A DNA stretch of 20,575 nt from a virus. A program made the position numbers and the translations under genes. This document shows positions 4,567-12,532 of the stretch, piece after piece. Location: positions 1 to 20,575 of the IMG/VR virus record IMGVR_UViG_3300033153_007517, one strand, 5' to 3'. Position 1 is the first letter of the stretch, and every line of letters starts with the position of its first letter. The notes beneath the pieces were generated by a model, which was not told the origin of the DNA, ran no database searches, and worked only from the letters and a program-made list of their open reading frames with translations.

Positions 4567-6021
4567 ATGCTGGCCCGGCTGTTCAAGCAGCAGGCCGATT
4601 TCGTTCTCGACCGTAGCAGGCGTAAATCAGCGCTCTGCCCGAGGCGCTCCGGTAAATCGTTCGCATGCCTGGTACTGATGTGCCGCACCGCGTTAACAAA
4701 GCCCGGTGCCGTGATCGAATACATCTGCCTTACCCGTGGACAAGCCAAGAAGAACCTGTGGCGACATCTCAAAGGGTTCAACGACACCTTCGAGCTGGGC
4801 CTAGACTTCCACGAGACGAACCTTACCGCTACGTTCCCCAATGGTAGCTTCATCGAGTTCATGGGCGGAGAAACCCGCCAGGAGTGCGAGAAGTTCCGTG
4901 GGCAATCGTTCGACCTCATCGTAATCGACGAAGGCAAATCGTTCCAGTGCGACGTGCTCGACGAGCTGATCGAAGAGATTCTCAGCCCGGCGCTTTCCGA
5001 TCGCTTCGGTGTTCTAGCCATGATCGGCACACCGGGCAACATTCTTGCAGGTCCTTTCTACGAAGCAACCTCCGAGTACGATCCTACATCGGAACGGAAG
5101 CGCTCACAGAAACCACGCCCGTTCACCGAGAAGGAACTGTTCAAGAAGAACAAGTGGCGTTGGAACTGGAGCTTTCATTCGTGGCACACGAAGCACAACA
5201 CGGCGATGCCACACATCTGGCTCGACGCGCTTGAGCAGAAGGAAAACCGGGCAATCCCCGATACGGATCCAGCCTGGCTACGCGAGTGGATGGGTAAATG
5301 GTGCCCTTCCGATTCACTCATGGTTTACAGCTTCAGCAGCGAGCTGAACGAGTACGACGGCGAGTTACCCGAGGGCCACACCTGGCAATACCTGCTAGGG
5401 CTAGATCTCGGTTACAACGACAGCACGGCCATCGTCGTAGCAGCTTTCTCCGATACGCATCCCGAGATGTACCAGGTCTACGAGTACAAAGCTCCCGAGC
5501 TTACCTTCGACCAGATCGAAAAGCAAGTGCGCCGAGTACAGAAGAAGTTCCCCGAGCTGAATGCCATGATCGCCGATACGGGTGGACTAGGCAAGACAAT
5601 CGTTGAATCGTTGAAGGAACGCGGCCTCGGTTTCGAAGCTGCAGAAAAGCGCGACAAACTGGACCACATCGAGCTAGTTAACTCGGATCTGCGCGGCGGA
5701 AAGATTAAGCTACTCCCCGACAGTTCCCTAGCGGCAGAAATGAAGCTGCTCCAATGGACCGATAGCACTTACCGCAAAGAGAACAAATCCACCGATAACC
5801 ACTGCTGCGATGCTTTCCTCTACCTTATCAGGTACGCGTACCACAACTTCTGGGAACCGGCAATCGTTCCCGCCGAAGAAGGCACGCCCGAGTACCACAC
5901 GGCTTGGGAAGCACACGAACTCAGCAACATGCTAGCACAACACAGCCGAAGCGCCGAAGACAGCGAAACACTGGATACCGTCTTTGACAGCTTCAACCTC
6001 GATGGCGTATGGATGAACTAG
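4567..6021 (+). CDS. terL: terminase large subunit (TerL)
   Basis: The packaging motor: it cuts concatemeric DNA and pumps it through the portal using ATP. Numbering from the ATG at 4567 (484 residues): Walker A CPRRSGKS (24-31), Walker B LIVIDE (117-122), a MIGTPG coupling motif (152-157), then an RNase H-like nuclease with GLDLGYND (D282), MIADTGG (D339) and NHCCDAFLYLIRYA (D417, possibly D412). All expected catalytic elements are present. The start is uncertain: the ATG has no Shine-Dalgarno, and the same frame is open back to 4447 with coding-like codons (…ADAASTDRRDLDTKTAAR just before the ATG). No ATG, GTG or TTG lies upstream in frame, only CTG at 4471 and 4480, so a CTG start at 4480 adding 29 residues is possible. 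The stop overlaps the next gene. Confidence 0.95.
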   Translation: MLARLFKQQADFVLDRSRRKSALCPRRSGKSFACLVLMCRTALTKPGAVIEYICLTRGQAKKNLWRHLKGFNDTFELGLDFHETNLTATFPNGSFIEFMGGETRQECEKFRGQSFDLIVIDEGKSFQCDVLDELIEEILSPALSDRFGVLAMIGTPGNILAGPFYEATSEYDPTSERKRSQKPRPFTEKELFKKNKWRWNWSFHSWHTKHNTAMPHIWLDALEQKENRAIPDTDPAWLREWMGKWCPSDSLMVYSFSSELNEYDGELPEGHTWQYLLGLDLGYNDSTAIVVAAFSDTHPEMYQVYEYKAPELTFDQIEKQVRRVQKKFPELNAMIADTGGLGKTIVESLKERGLGFEAAEKRDKLDHIELVNSDLRGGKIKLLPDSSLAAEMKLLQWTDSTYRKENKSTDNHCCDAFLYLIRYAYHNFWEPAIVPAEEGTPEYHTAWEAHELSNMLAQHSRSAEDSETLDTVFDSFNLDGVWMN

Positions 6022-6203
6022 AACAACTGCTCACTACACTAACACGGTTTGGCGTCGAGTACTACAAGAGTGCCGATATCGAGCTGCGCCTTGCTACGGC
6101 GCGACCTCCTGAGCAAGCAGAGGGCGACTTCGAAGTCGATTTCTCCGGTATCCAGTTCCCCGATGAATCGGATGGTGATGTAACGCCCTACGAGGAACTC
6201 TAA
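6009..6203 (+). CDS. small acidic protein between TerL and portal, 64 aa
   Basis: Unrecognised. The ATG lies 13 bases inside the end of terL and the TAA directly precedes the portal's TTG, so the gene fills the gap exactly. The product is an amphipathic helix (DELEQLLTTLTRFGVEYYK) followed by an acidic, aspartate/glutamate-rich tail (EGDFEVDFSGIQFPDESDGD) ending PYEEL. The codon for GAGGAA near its end (6192-6197) also acts as the portal's Shine-Dalgarno, so translation of the two genes is probably coupled. Many phages have a small gene here; none has a function I can assign. Confidence 0.72.
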   Translation: MDELEQLLTTLTRFGVEYYKSADIELRLATARPPEQAEGDFEVDFSGIQFPDESDGDVTPYEEL

Positions 6204-8048
6204 TTGTCGGCGTTCTCCGATATCGAGCGCGAGTTCGACCCGTTCTGGTACCTCGCACCCGACGAGAACATCCACGAGAAGGTGATCCAGGCCGCGCAAG
6301 GCATCGAGCAAGACCAGAGCACACTGCGCGAAGCATGGAAACGGTACGCGCGTGCGTACAGTAACCGCGACGAGATGGGGCTAGATTGGTCCATCGATAG
6401 CTCTCGCGAGTTCGACAAGAATTTCGTTACCGAGAACGTTGTAAAAAGCGTAATCGATACCGCTGCAAGCATCATCGCCAAGAACAGGGTGAAGGTTCGC
6501 GTTCTTACGAACGGTGCCAAGTTTACCGACCAACGGCGTGCGCGCGGACTAGAGAAGTTTGTCTACGGCGAAATGAAAGCCCGTGACGTATGGGAAACCA
6601 GCCCTCTCGTGTTCCGCGATGCTTGCATTTTCGGCACAGGCGTACTGAAGATCTTCGACAAGAAGAACAAAGTGTGCATCGAGCGCAGGCTTATCTCGGA
6701 TATCTTGGTCGATGAGCGCTCGGCAATCGATGGGAAACCTCGCGAGCTGTTTGAACGTTGCCTGCTCGATAAGGAAGTACTGAAGGGTATGTACCCGAAG
6801 TTCGCCGACGAGATTGAACTCGCCGCAACACAACGCGAATGGGCCGACCACGACATCCCGAAGAACCAGGTTGTAGTAGTCGAAGCGTGGCGACTTGCTT
6901 CCGACGGTAAACCAGGCCGACACGCAGTCTGCATTCAGGGCTGCACACTTGCTTCCGAGAAGTACAAGCACGAGTACTTCCCGTTCGTATTCTTCCGATG
7001 GGACGGACTACCGATCAGTGGTTTCTATGGCCTGGGCCTTGCCCGTGATCTGCACGGCATCCAGACCAGGATCAACCAGCTTAACGTTTTCATCCAGCGC
7101 TGCCAGGACCTTATCGCCGTACCGCGGGTATTTGTCGATATGGCCAGCAAGCTTATCAAGGTACAGCTCGACAACAAGATCGGAGCGATCATCCCCTACC
7201 GTGGGAAACCGCCCACCTTCTTTACACCGCAGGCGCTTAACTCGGAGATCTACGACTACAAGGAGCAGCTCAAGCGTTCGGCGTTCGAGTTCGCAGGCAT
7301 CAGCCAGATGTCGGCGCAAAGCCTGAAACCGGCTGGACTAGAAAGTGCCGTCGCACTGCGCGAGTTCAACGACATCGAAACTAACCGCTTTATCATCCAA
7401 GCACAGCGCTACGAGCGTATGTACACTGCAGTTGGCGAGATGGTTATCCGCATCGCTAAGAACGCATTCAAGCGCGGTACCGATATGCGTACCAGCTTCC
7501 CCGACACGAACACGGTAGAGCAGATCGACTGGTCGGACGTGAACCTAGAAGACGACCGCTTTTCCCTCGATATCCAACCGGCAAGTCTGCTCAGCATGTC
7601 GCCGAGCGCACGACTACAAGCGGTGACCGAGCTAGCACAAGTTGGCCAGCTAGATAAGGCCGAAGTGCGCTACCTACTACAACACCCGGATCTGGAGCAG
7701 AGCAACAGCATTGCGTACGCCGATTACGTGAACATCACACGTACCGAGGAAATGCTGCAGGATATCGAAGCCGTTTACCGCCCACCGGAACCGTTCCAAA
7801 ACCTGGACCTCGGCCTACGGCGCATTCAGTTGCTTTACCAGCAGCTTCAGAACGACTACGAGGACGTACCTGAGCAGGTATATGAGAACATCCGATCTTG
7901 GGTTTCCCAAGCTAAGACTTTACAAGAACAGGCAATGCAGGCTGGTGCGCCTGCAGCACCTACCGATCCAGCCGCTGCAGCCGGGCAAGCTCCGCTATCC
8001 GGCGCAGGTAACCAAACCGTACAAAATCTAGCCGCACCGCTAGCGTAA
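6204..8048 (+). CDS. portal protein
   Basis: The 614-residue product is the dodecameric head-vertex channel through which TerL packages DNA, judged from family-like features and position between terL and scaffold. Seen: a helical N-terminal part with AYSNRDEMGLDW, a conserved-looking ADVVE-type wing region, and GFYGLGLARDLHGIQTRINQLNVFIQR (about 272-298), which is the typical portal pattern 'G.g....l...Q...N'. It is followed by PRVFVD and a long helical stretch (KEQLKRSAFEFAGISQMS, ESAVALREFNDIETNRF). The C-terminus is Ala/Pro/Gln-rich, as in P22-like portals with extended C-terminal regions. Start is TTG at 6204 with GAGGAA six bases upstream. Length fits podovirus-type portals. Confidence 0.88.
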   Translation: MSAFSDIEREFDPFWYLAPDENIHEKVIQAAQGIEQDQSTLREAWKRYARAYSNRDEMGLDWSIDSSREFDKNFVTENVVKSVIDTAASIIAKNRVKVRVLTNGAKFTDQRRARGLEKFVYGEMKARDVWETSPLVFRDACIFGTGVLKIFDKKNKVCIERRLISDILVDERSAIDGKPRELFERCLLDKEVLKGMYPKFADEIELAATQREWADHDIPKNQVVVVEAWRLASDGKPGRHAVCIQGCTLASEKYKHEYFPFVFFRWDGLPISGFYGLGLARDLHGIQTRINQLNVFIQRCQDLIAVPRVFVDMASKLIKVQLDNKIGAIIPYRGKPPTFFTPQALNSEIYDYKEQLKRSAFEFAGISQMSAQSLKPAGLESAVALREFNDIETNRFIIQAQRYERMYTAVGEMVIRIAKNAFKRGTDMRTSFPDTNTVEQIDWSDVNLEDDRFSLDIQPASLLSMSPSARLQAVTELAQVGQLDKAEVRYLLQHPDLEQSNSIAYADYVNITRTEEMLQDIEAVYRPPEPFQNLDLGLRRIQLLYQQLQNDYEDVPEQVYENIRSWVSQAKTLQEQAMQAGAPAAPTDPAAAAGQAPLSGAGNQTVQNLAAPLA

Positions 8049-8057
8049 AAGAACCAT

Positions 8058-9050
8058 ATGTCCGATAACGAAAGCACACCTGTAGCAACACCAGCAGTAG
8101 CGCAATCCGAAACGCCCGACCTTTCAACCGATAACAGTATCGACGGCCTCCTTGGCGAGTTCGGCGACCTGTTCGGCGGAGCGGAAACGGCGGCGGTAGC
8201 AGCTCCAACCGAAGCAGCACCGGCACCGGTAGCACCAGTAACACCTGCAGCAGAAGCAACCCCCGAAGCAACCGAAGCAACGCCCGAGCAACTCAGCCCT
8301 TTCCTCGCAGCAGCAAGCAAACGTGAGCGCGAAACACGGGCCGAACTTGAGCAAGCAACCTCGGGAACCGAAGCAGCCGTAGCCGAAGCACGCAAGGAAC
8401 TACTCGCCGAGCTAGTCGGTAACCCGCAAGCTTTCATTGCTAAGCACGGTATCGAGAATGCCGGCGATCTTGCCCTCGGGTTCTATGTCGCCGAACTGGG
8501 CGAAGATGCACCACCCGAGCTACGTGCTCAAGTCGGTATGTCGGATCTGGAGCAGTTCAAGCGCGCCACGGCAAAGCAGTTCGAAGAGATGCGTATCAGC
8601 AGCGAACGCCAAGTTATCGAAGCACGGAACAAAGCCGTGATCACACAGTACGAAGGGTTCATTTCCGATATTCCTACCAGCCTACCTTACCTCGCCTCGG
8701 AAGCATCCGAGGATGCAACTGAAGTGCTTAGCACAATGGCGCAGGTAGCAGATCACATTTACCAAAGCAAGGGTCAATACCCGAGCGCTACGGAAGTAGC
8801 AAGCCTAGAAGTAGCAAGCCTAATCGAGCGTACACTCGAAGCAACAGCAGCCCGTTACCAGGCAGTTAACCGACCACAACCAACACTACCAGCAGCCGTA
8901 CCAGCCGCACTCAAGACCGTTCCAGTCAAAGAAAAACCAATCACCACTCTTTCAACTGAACACTCTGGCGCATCGGCCAGTGCCGCGACATGCGGCGAGG
9001 ACGAATGCTTCGACGACGCACTCGACTACCTGAGCACGATGTTTCCATAA
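8058..9050 (+). CDS. capsid scaffolding-type protein
   Basis: Position between portal and major capsid gene, high acidity and low complexity indicate a scaffold that guides procapsid assembly and leaves before maturation. The first 90 residues are Ala/Pro/Glu/Thr-rich and probably disordered (APTEAAPAPVAPVTPAAEAT). The middle is helical, with coiled-coil character from LAAASKRERETRAELEQATSG to about residue 200. An EVASL pentapeptide is duplicated in tandem at 246-255. The C-terminus is acidic with hydrophobic spots (CFDDALDYLSTMF), suited to binding the coat protein. It starts nine bases after the portal stop with only a weak AAAAGAA upstream. No protease motif is seen, so it is not an obvious protease-scaffold fusion. 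Confidence 0.8.
   Translation: MSDNESTPVATPAVAQSETPDLSTDNSIDGLLGEFGDLFGGAETAAVAAPTEAAPAPVAPVTPAAEATPEATEATPEQLSPFLAAASKRERETRAELEQATSGTEAAVAEARKELLAELVGNPQAFIAKHGIENAGDLALGFYVAELGEDAPPELRAQVGMSDLEQFKRATAKQFEEMRISSERQVIEARNKAVITQYEGFISDIPTSLPYLASEASEDATEVLSTMAQVADHIYQSKGQYPSATEVASLEVASLIERTLEATAARYQAVNRPQPTLPAAVPAALKTVPVKEKPITTLSTEHSGASASAATCGEDECFDDALDYLSTMFP
8793..8822 (+). repeat. perfect 15-bp tandem duplication in the scaffold gene
   Basis: GAAGTAGCAAGCCTA occurs twice with no gap (8793-8807 and 8808-8822), in frame, giving EVASL-EVASL. Identity at every base suggests a recent duplication by slippage. Confidence 0.9.
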
Positions 9051-9067
9051 TCTTGAGGATTACTTAA

Positions 9068-10342
9068 ATGGCTGTCAATATTGTAGGTGCAAACCTAACC
9101 GACGGTGGCTCATTCATCTCCCTGATGAAACGCCTCCAACCACAACGCGAAATCAAGCGTCTGTGGGAACTTCAATACCCGCTGCTGGGCAAACTTTCTA
9201 AGGCCGACGACTTCGACGGTACTCAGATCGACGTGCCCCTTGAGCACGACCACCCTGCACGTTCACGTAGCTTCACCAAAGCACTCGCGAACCGTTTTCC
9301 CAGTAGCTCGGTCAAGTACTCGCTTACCCGCGCTAAGGATTACGCGGTTGGTCGGCTCGATGCAGAAACGATGCACGCAAGTCGCAACGATCGCGGCTCA
9401 TGGCTGCGAAGTCTGCAGCGCGAGCAAAGCAACACAGTAAAAGCGCTTCAGAAGAATACCGCTATTTCGCTCTACCGTAACCACGGCGGATCGATTGGTA
9501 AGATGTCTAGCGTTGTTGATGTCGATGGTACCAACGATGTTCTTGTCCTTGATAAGAAGTCAGATGTCATCAACTTCAGTCGAGGAATGGCCCTCGAATT
9601 CTCGGTAGCCGACGGTACCTCCGGTGCTGTTCTTGCCGGTATTGCTTACGTTGCTAAGCTGAACTTCGACCTTGGTTACATCCATATCGCCGCTAGCCCT
9701 AGTGCTCTTGGTACCGATGGAAACTACGCCACGATCGTAACCGGCGAATCCGAGACCGAGTACATCTTTGCCGAGGGTGACTTCGGTAACTCCTTCCGTG
9801 GACTGGAATCGTGGATTCCTCTTACCAGCCCTGCTTCTGGTGAATCCTTCCTCGGAATTGATCGCTCTGTCGATCCTATGCGCCTTGCAGGCCATCGTCT
9901 CAACGATACCAGCATGTCGTACGAGGAGATCATCCAAGAACTGGCTGCACGTGTCGTGTATTCCGGTGGTGGAAACCTCGTGGCTATGATGTCTCCAATT
10001 CAGGTGAAGCAGTTCGCCCTTGAGATGGATACGAAAGTGGTCCGAGATCCAGGTGGAACTGGAAAAGGTGGATTCCGTGGAATTTCTATCGATACCGTAG
10101 CCGGTACCGTGGAAGTGTTGGGCGATCCTGCCTGTCCCGAGAACCGGTGCTTCATGCTCGACCTGAGCACTTGGAAGTTCCATCACCTCCTTGCGCTTCC
10201 GCACCTCGTGGAAGACGACGGCCTTGCTCGTACCCGCGTCACCGATGCAGACGAGATCGAGTTCCGTTACCGCCTGTGGGGAAACCTAGCCTGTACTGCA
10301 CCAGGTAAGAACGCAGTCGCTGCGCTACCTAGCGCATTCTAA
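9068..10342 (+). CDS. major capsid protein
   Basis: The 424-residue product directly follows the scaffold, is preceded by a strong Shine-Dalgarno (GAGGA) and is followed by a terminator-like hairpin, the usual arrangement for the most abundant virion protein. The sequence has an N-terminal helical arm (SLMKRLQPQREIKRLWELQYPLL), a region with EHDHPARSRSFTKAL and AKDYAVGRLDAETMHASRNDRG, and a C-terminal half rich in beta strands ending EIEFRYRLWGNLACTAPGKNAVAALPSAF. This agrees with HK97-fold coat proteins of P22/SU10-like podoviruses, although the fold is inferred from context. Codon use here is richer in T-ending codons (GTT, CTT, GGT) than in neighbours, as expected for a highly translated gene. 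Confidence 0.88.
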   Translation: MAVNIVGANLTDGGSFISLMKRLQPQREIKRLWELQYPLLGKLSKADDFDGTQIDVPLEHDHPARSRSFTKALANRFPSSSVKYSLTRAKDYAVGRLDAETMHASRNDRGSWLRSLQREQSNTVKALQKNTAISLYRNHGGSIGKMSSVVDVDGTNDVLVLDKKSDVINFSRGMALEFSVADGTSGAVLAGIAYVAKLNFDLGYIHIAASPSALGTDGNYATIVTGESETEYIFAEGDFGNSFRGLESWIPLTSPASGESFLGIDRSVDPMRLAGHRLNDTSMSYEEIIQELAARVVYSGGGNLVAMMSPIQVKQFALEMDTKVVRDPGGTGKGGFRGISIDTVAGTVEVLGDPACPENRCFMLDLSTWKFHHLLALPHLVEDDGLARTRVTDADEIEFRYRLWGNLACTAPGKNAVAALPSAF

Positions 10343-10355
10343 GCAACCCTAACGC

Positions 10356-10391
10356 GCCCAGCCTGAGCTAGTACTTGGGCTGGGCAATTTT
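10356..10391 (+). terminator. hairpin terminator after the major capsid gene
   Basis: GCCCAGCC (10356-10363) pairs with GGCTGGGC (10378-10385), possibly extended by weaker inner pairs, and is followed by AATTTTA. The uridine run is short, so it is likely a partial terminator that lowers expression of the genes after the coat protein, or one that stabilises the coat mRNA 3' end. Confidence 0.7.
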
Positions 10392-10419
10392 ACCAAGACA
10401 TAGGTGGATGGAGGATTAA

Positions 10420-10830
10420 ATGTCTAACTCAAACAGTATCAAACGACTATCGGGCGGGCCTTTGCGCTCGAACGTTCCCGGTCTGTACGTTCTTGTCGTC
10501 GAGATGGAGATCTCAACTACGACTATTACTAGTACAGTACCGACCAACGGAAAACAGGTAACAGTGGCGCATGCCGGAACAGCCGGCGACTACAGCATTA
10601 CATTCGGCGAGGACTTGAAACCACGCCGCGTTGTTAGCGCACAGGTTATCATCGAAGAAGACCAGGCCGAGGCTAGCGCCAAGTGGACCGGTTACACAAA
10701 GAGCACGGGCGTAGGTCTGTTCACATTTTACGATGAGGACGACACTTCCGGTATCGCTGCTGCAGCCAACTTCACTGGAACTGCACAACTTGTGCTGTAC
10801 TGCTCTAAGACCGATCTGGCCGACGCGTAA
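10420..10830 (+). CDS. possible head decoration or fibre protein, 136 aa
   Basis: Unrecognised by family. The start has a strong Shine-Dalgarno (GGAGG, 10409-10413). The N-terminus is Ser/Asn-rich and carries GGPLRSNVPGLYVLVVEMEISTTTITS, followed by alternating beta-like segments (KQVTVAHAGTAGDYSITF, RRVVSAQVIIEED, GVGLFTFYDED, GTAQLVLYC). The small size, beta-rich composition, position right after the major capsid gene and strong ribosome-binding site fit a capsid decoration protein or a minor head protein. This is inference from context; a short fibre or connector part is possible. Confidence 0.72.
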   Translation: MSNSNSIKRLSGGPLRSNVPGLYVLVVEMEISTTTITSTVPTNGKQVTVAHAGTAGDYSITFGEDLKPRRVVSAQVIIEEDQAEASAKWTGYTKSTGVGLFTFYDEDDTSGIAAAANFTGTAQLVLYCSKTDLADA

Positions 10831-10835
10831 CAAAC

Positions 10836-11024
10836 ATGAGTAAACCAAACCTGCTCAACCTCGTACTGCGCAAGCTGAAGACCGAGGGTAGCTCCGAAGG
10901 CTCCGAACAGAAAGCACCAAGTGCCGATGACCTCGAAGCTGCAATGGACGACTTTCAGAACGCAACAAGCGCAACAGAACGAGCGAGCGCATTCCGCGCC
11001 GCACTAGAGCTAGCTAAGAGCTAA
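10836..11024 (+). CDS. small helical protein, 62 aa
   Basis: Unrecognised. It begins five bases after the previous stop with no clear Shine-Dalgarno, so it probably relies on coupled translation. The product has a basic N-terminal helix (SKPNLLNLVLRKLKTE), a Ser/Gly/Glu linker and a second, alanine-rich helix (DLEAAMDDFQNATSATERASAFRAALELAKS). Followed after 11 bases by a hairpin terminator. Codon use matches its neighbours and the frame is clean. A small head-completion or assembly protein is possible but unsupported. Confidence 0.7.
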   Translation: MSKPNLLNLVLRKLKTEGSSEGSEQKAPSADDLEAAMDDFQNATSATERASAFRAALELAKS

Positions 11025-11035
11025 TTAGCTTACCG

Positions 11036-11064
11036 AGCCGGGCGGTATATCCCGGCTTTTCTTT
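11036..11064 (+). terminator. hairpin terminator abutting the adaptor start codon
   Basis: AGCCGGG (11036-11042) pairs with CCCGGCT (11051-11057) over an eight-base loop, followed by TTTTCTTT. The last T (11064) touches the ATG at 11065. The shape is that of an intrinsic terminator, yet it occupies the entire ribosome-binding region of the next gene. Confidence 0.8.
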
Positions 11065-11784
11065 ATGGCAAGCACCGAAACAGCGGAAAACCTAATCACA
11101 AGAGCACGTGAGCGCTCCGATATGGAGAACAGCAACTTCGTTAGCTCTGCTGAATGGTACCGCAGCCTGAACACCTGGAACAAGCGGCTGTGGAACAAGC
11201 TTGTAAAAGCCGATCCCGACCGCTACACGAAGGAGCAAACGCTGACCGCTTCCGGTAGCACCAAAGATTTCGACGCGCCCGCCGACTACTACGGTACGGT
11301 AGGTATTGCCTACGCTTCCGATGGAACACAGGGCCTGTACATCCCTATCGACCGCCTGTTCGGCGACGAAGAGTACAAACTACTCCAGAACGAACCCAGC
11401 ACGCCAGTCGGGTACACGTTCCGACATAACGACGCAACGCCGACCACACCTACTATTCGCATTCTCCCGCCACCCGACAAGAACTGCATACACAGGTACG
11501 TAGTTGCACCGGTCACCCTCGCTACCGATGGAACCGATAGCGCCGAGCTTATCGCAGGTATTTCCGGCTTCGAGGAGTTCATCGTAATCGGAATGGCCAT
11601 CGATGCAAAGATCAAGGAAGGCAGCTCAGTGGTACAGCTTCGCCAAAGCATGGCCGAGCTTACCCAGGAAATCGACGAGATGGCCGAGAACCGATCCATC
11701 GACAGCGCAGGTCACGTCCACGATACAAGGAAAACAGGGCACTTCGATCCAGCAGGCGTACGACCATATGGGCGAATCTACTAA
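11065..11784 (+). CDS. head-tail adaptor protein (SU10/P22 type)
   Basis: The 239-residue product resembles adaptor proteins that attach under the portal in SU10-like podoviruses and receive the tail nozzle. Seen: N-terminal helical TAENLITRARERSDMENSNFVSSAEWYRSLNTWNKRLWNKLVKADPDRY, a beta part with FDAPADYYGTVGIAYASD, then PTIRILPPP and FEEFIVIGMAIDAKIKEGSSVVQLRQSMAELTQEIDEMAENRSID, a helical bundle typical of this family. The ATG directly follows a terminator-like hairpin and has no Shine-Dalgarno, so translation initiation here is unusual. Its stop overlaps the following gene by 17 bases. Family assignment is by pattern and position and fairly secure. Confidence 0.78.
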   Translation: MASTETAENLITRARERSDMENSNFVSSAEWYRSLNTWNKRLWNKLVKADPDRYTKEQTLTASGSTKDFDAPADYYGTVGIAYASDGTQGLYIPIDRLFGDEEYKLLQNEPSTPVGYTFRHNDATPTTPTIRILPPPDKNCIHRYVVAPVTLATDGTDSAELIAGISGFEEFIVIGMAIDAKIKEGSSVVQLRQSMAELTQEIDEMAENRSIDSAGHVHDTRKTGHFDPAGVRPYGRIY

Positions 11785-12532
11785 GAACCTACCCGACGAC
11801 TACCTCGGGAACAACCCGTTCATTCGAGGGGAGCAGTACGAGGTTACCGTAGATACCGACGGCGTAGCTAGTATTCAGACAGACTTCACGCCGCGCGGAG
11901 CACTTGTTCTTGAGAGTGACGTGTTCTGCGAGGTTAGCGTTGCTTATACCAGGAACGGGATAGCCAAGCTGCGGTTCACCAGGCTGTGGGAGTTTCTCGA
12001 ACGACACCACCGTTTGTCGGACGTAGCGTACTTTGACTTCGAAGTCGCCCTCGATGCCTACGACGACTACGAACTACGCATCCTGGGCTACTGGGAAGGC
12101 GGGCCTGCCACGGAACCGCTTATCTGGCGTATCAACGAGGCCGATACAGATTCCCTGAGTTCCTGTCATAGTAAGGTCGGCGAAGTACGAGGCATGACCA
12201 GTGCAGGTTATGATGGGCTGGTTGCTGCGATGGGCGAAGGTACAGGGGCGAATGTTAGGCTTCGCTCTGAACTTGGGATTGTTCCGGGAAAAACAAAGCT
12301 GTTGCTTTCCGAGAACGCCACGTCCGACACGGGCTTTGATGCCGACACGAACAGGTACACAGTCGGTGGTAAGTTCGTAGCCGAAGGGGAGTACGATCGA
12401 GTACGCAGTGTAGGCTTGGCCTGTTACGCCACAGGCGAAGGTACTACCCCGTACATCCTCACCGATAGCCACTTCGACCTCTACCGCAAATCGCAATTCA
12501 ACAAAACTAAAATCAAAATCTGGGTATACTAA
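11768..12532 (+). CDS. hypothetical tail-module protein, 254 aa
   Basis: Unrecognised. An in-frame start exists at 11603, but that would lie far inside the adaptor gene with uncharacteristic composition; ATG 11768 (MGESTKNLPDDYLGNNPF) is preferred and overlaps the adaptor's end by 17 bases. The product is rich in beta-like segments and aromatic residues (EQYEVTVDTDGVASIQTDF, VFCEVSVAYTRNGIAKLRF, DDYELRILGYWEGG) with few long helices. Its position between the adaptor and the fibre-like gene suggests a virion appendage or connector subunit. It ends KIKIWVY, a beta-rich terminus immediately followed by the next ATG. Confidence 0.75.
   Translation: MGESTKNLPDDYLGNNPFIRGEQYEVTVDTDGVASIQTDFTPRGALVLESDVFCEVSVAYTRNGIAKLRFTRLWEFLERHHRLSDVAYFDFEVALDAYDDYELRILGYWEGGPATEPLIWRINEADTDSLSSCHSKVGEVRGMTSAGYDGLVAAMGEGTGANVRLRSELGIVPGKTKLLLSENATSDTGFDADTNRYTVGGKFVAEGEYDRVRSVGLACYATGEGTTPYILTDSHFDLYRKSQFNKTKIKIWVY

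Noticed and set aside
4443-5042. 199-codon frame on the - strand
   Set aside because: Lies opposite the terL ATPase region, which has all expected motifs; Ser/Arg-rich with no domain.
7856-8437. 193-codon frame on the - strand
   Set aside because: Low-complexity antisense image of the scaffold's Ala/Glu codons and the portal end.
11603-11767. Upstream extension of the 254-residue protein
   Set aside because: Would overlap the adaptor gene by 182 bases with Arg/Trp/Ser-rich out-of-frame composition; ATG 11768 gives the usual short overlap.
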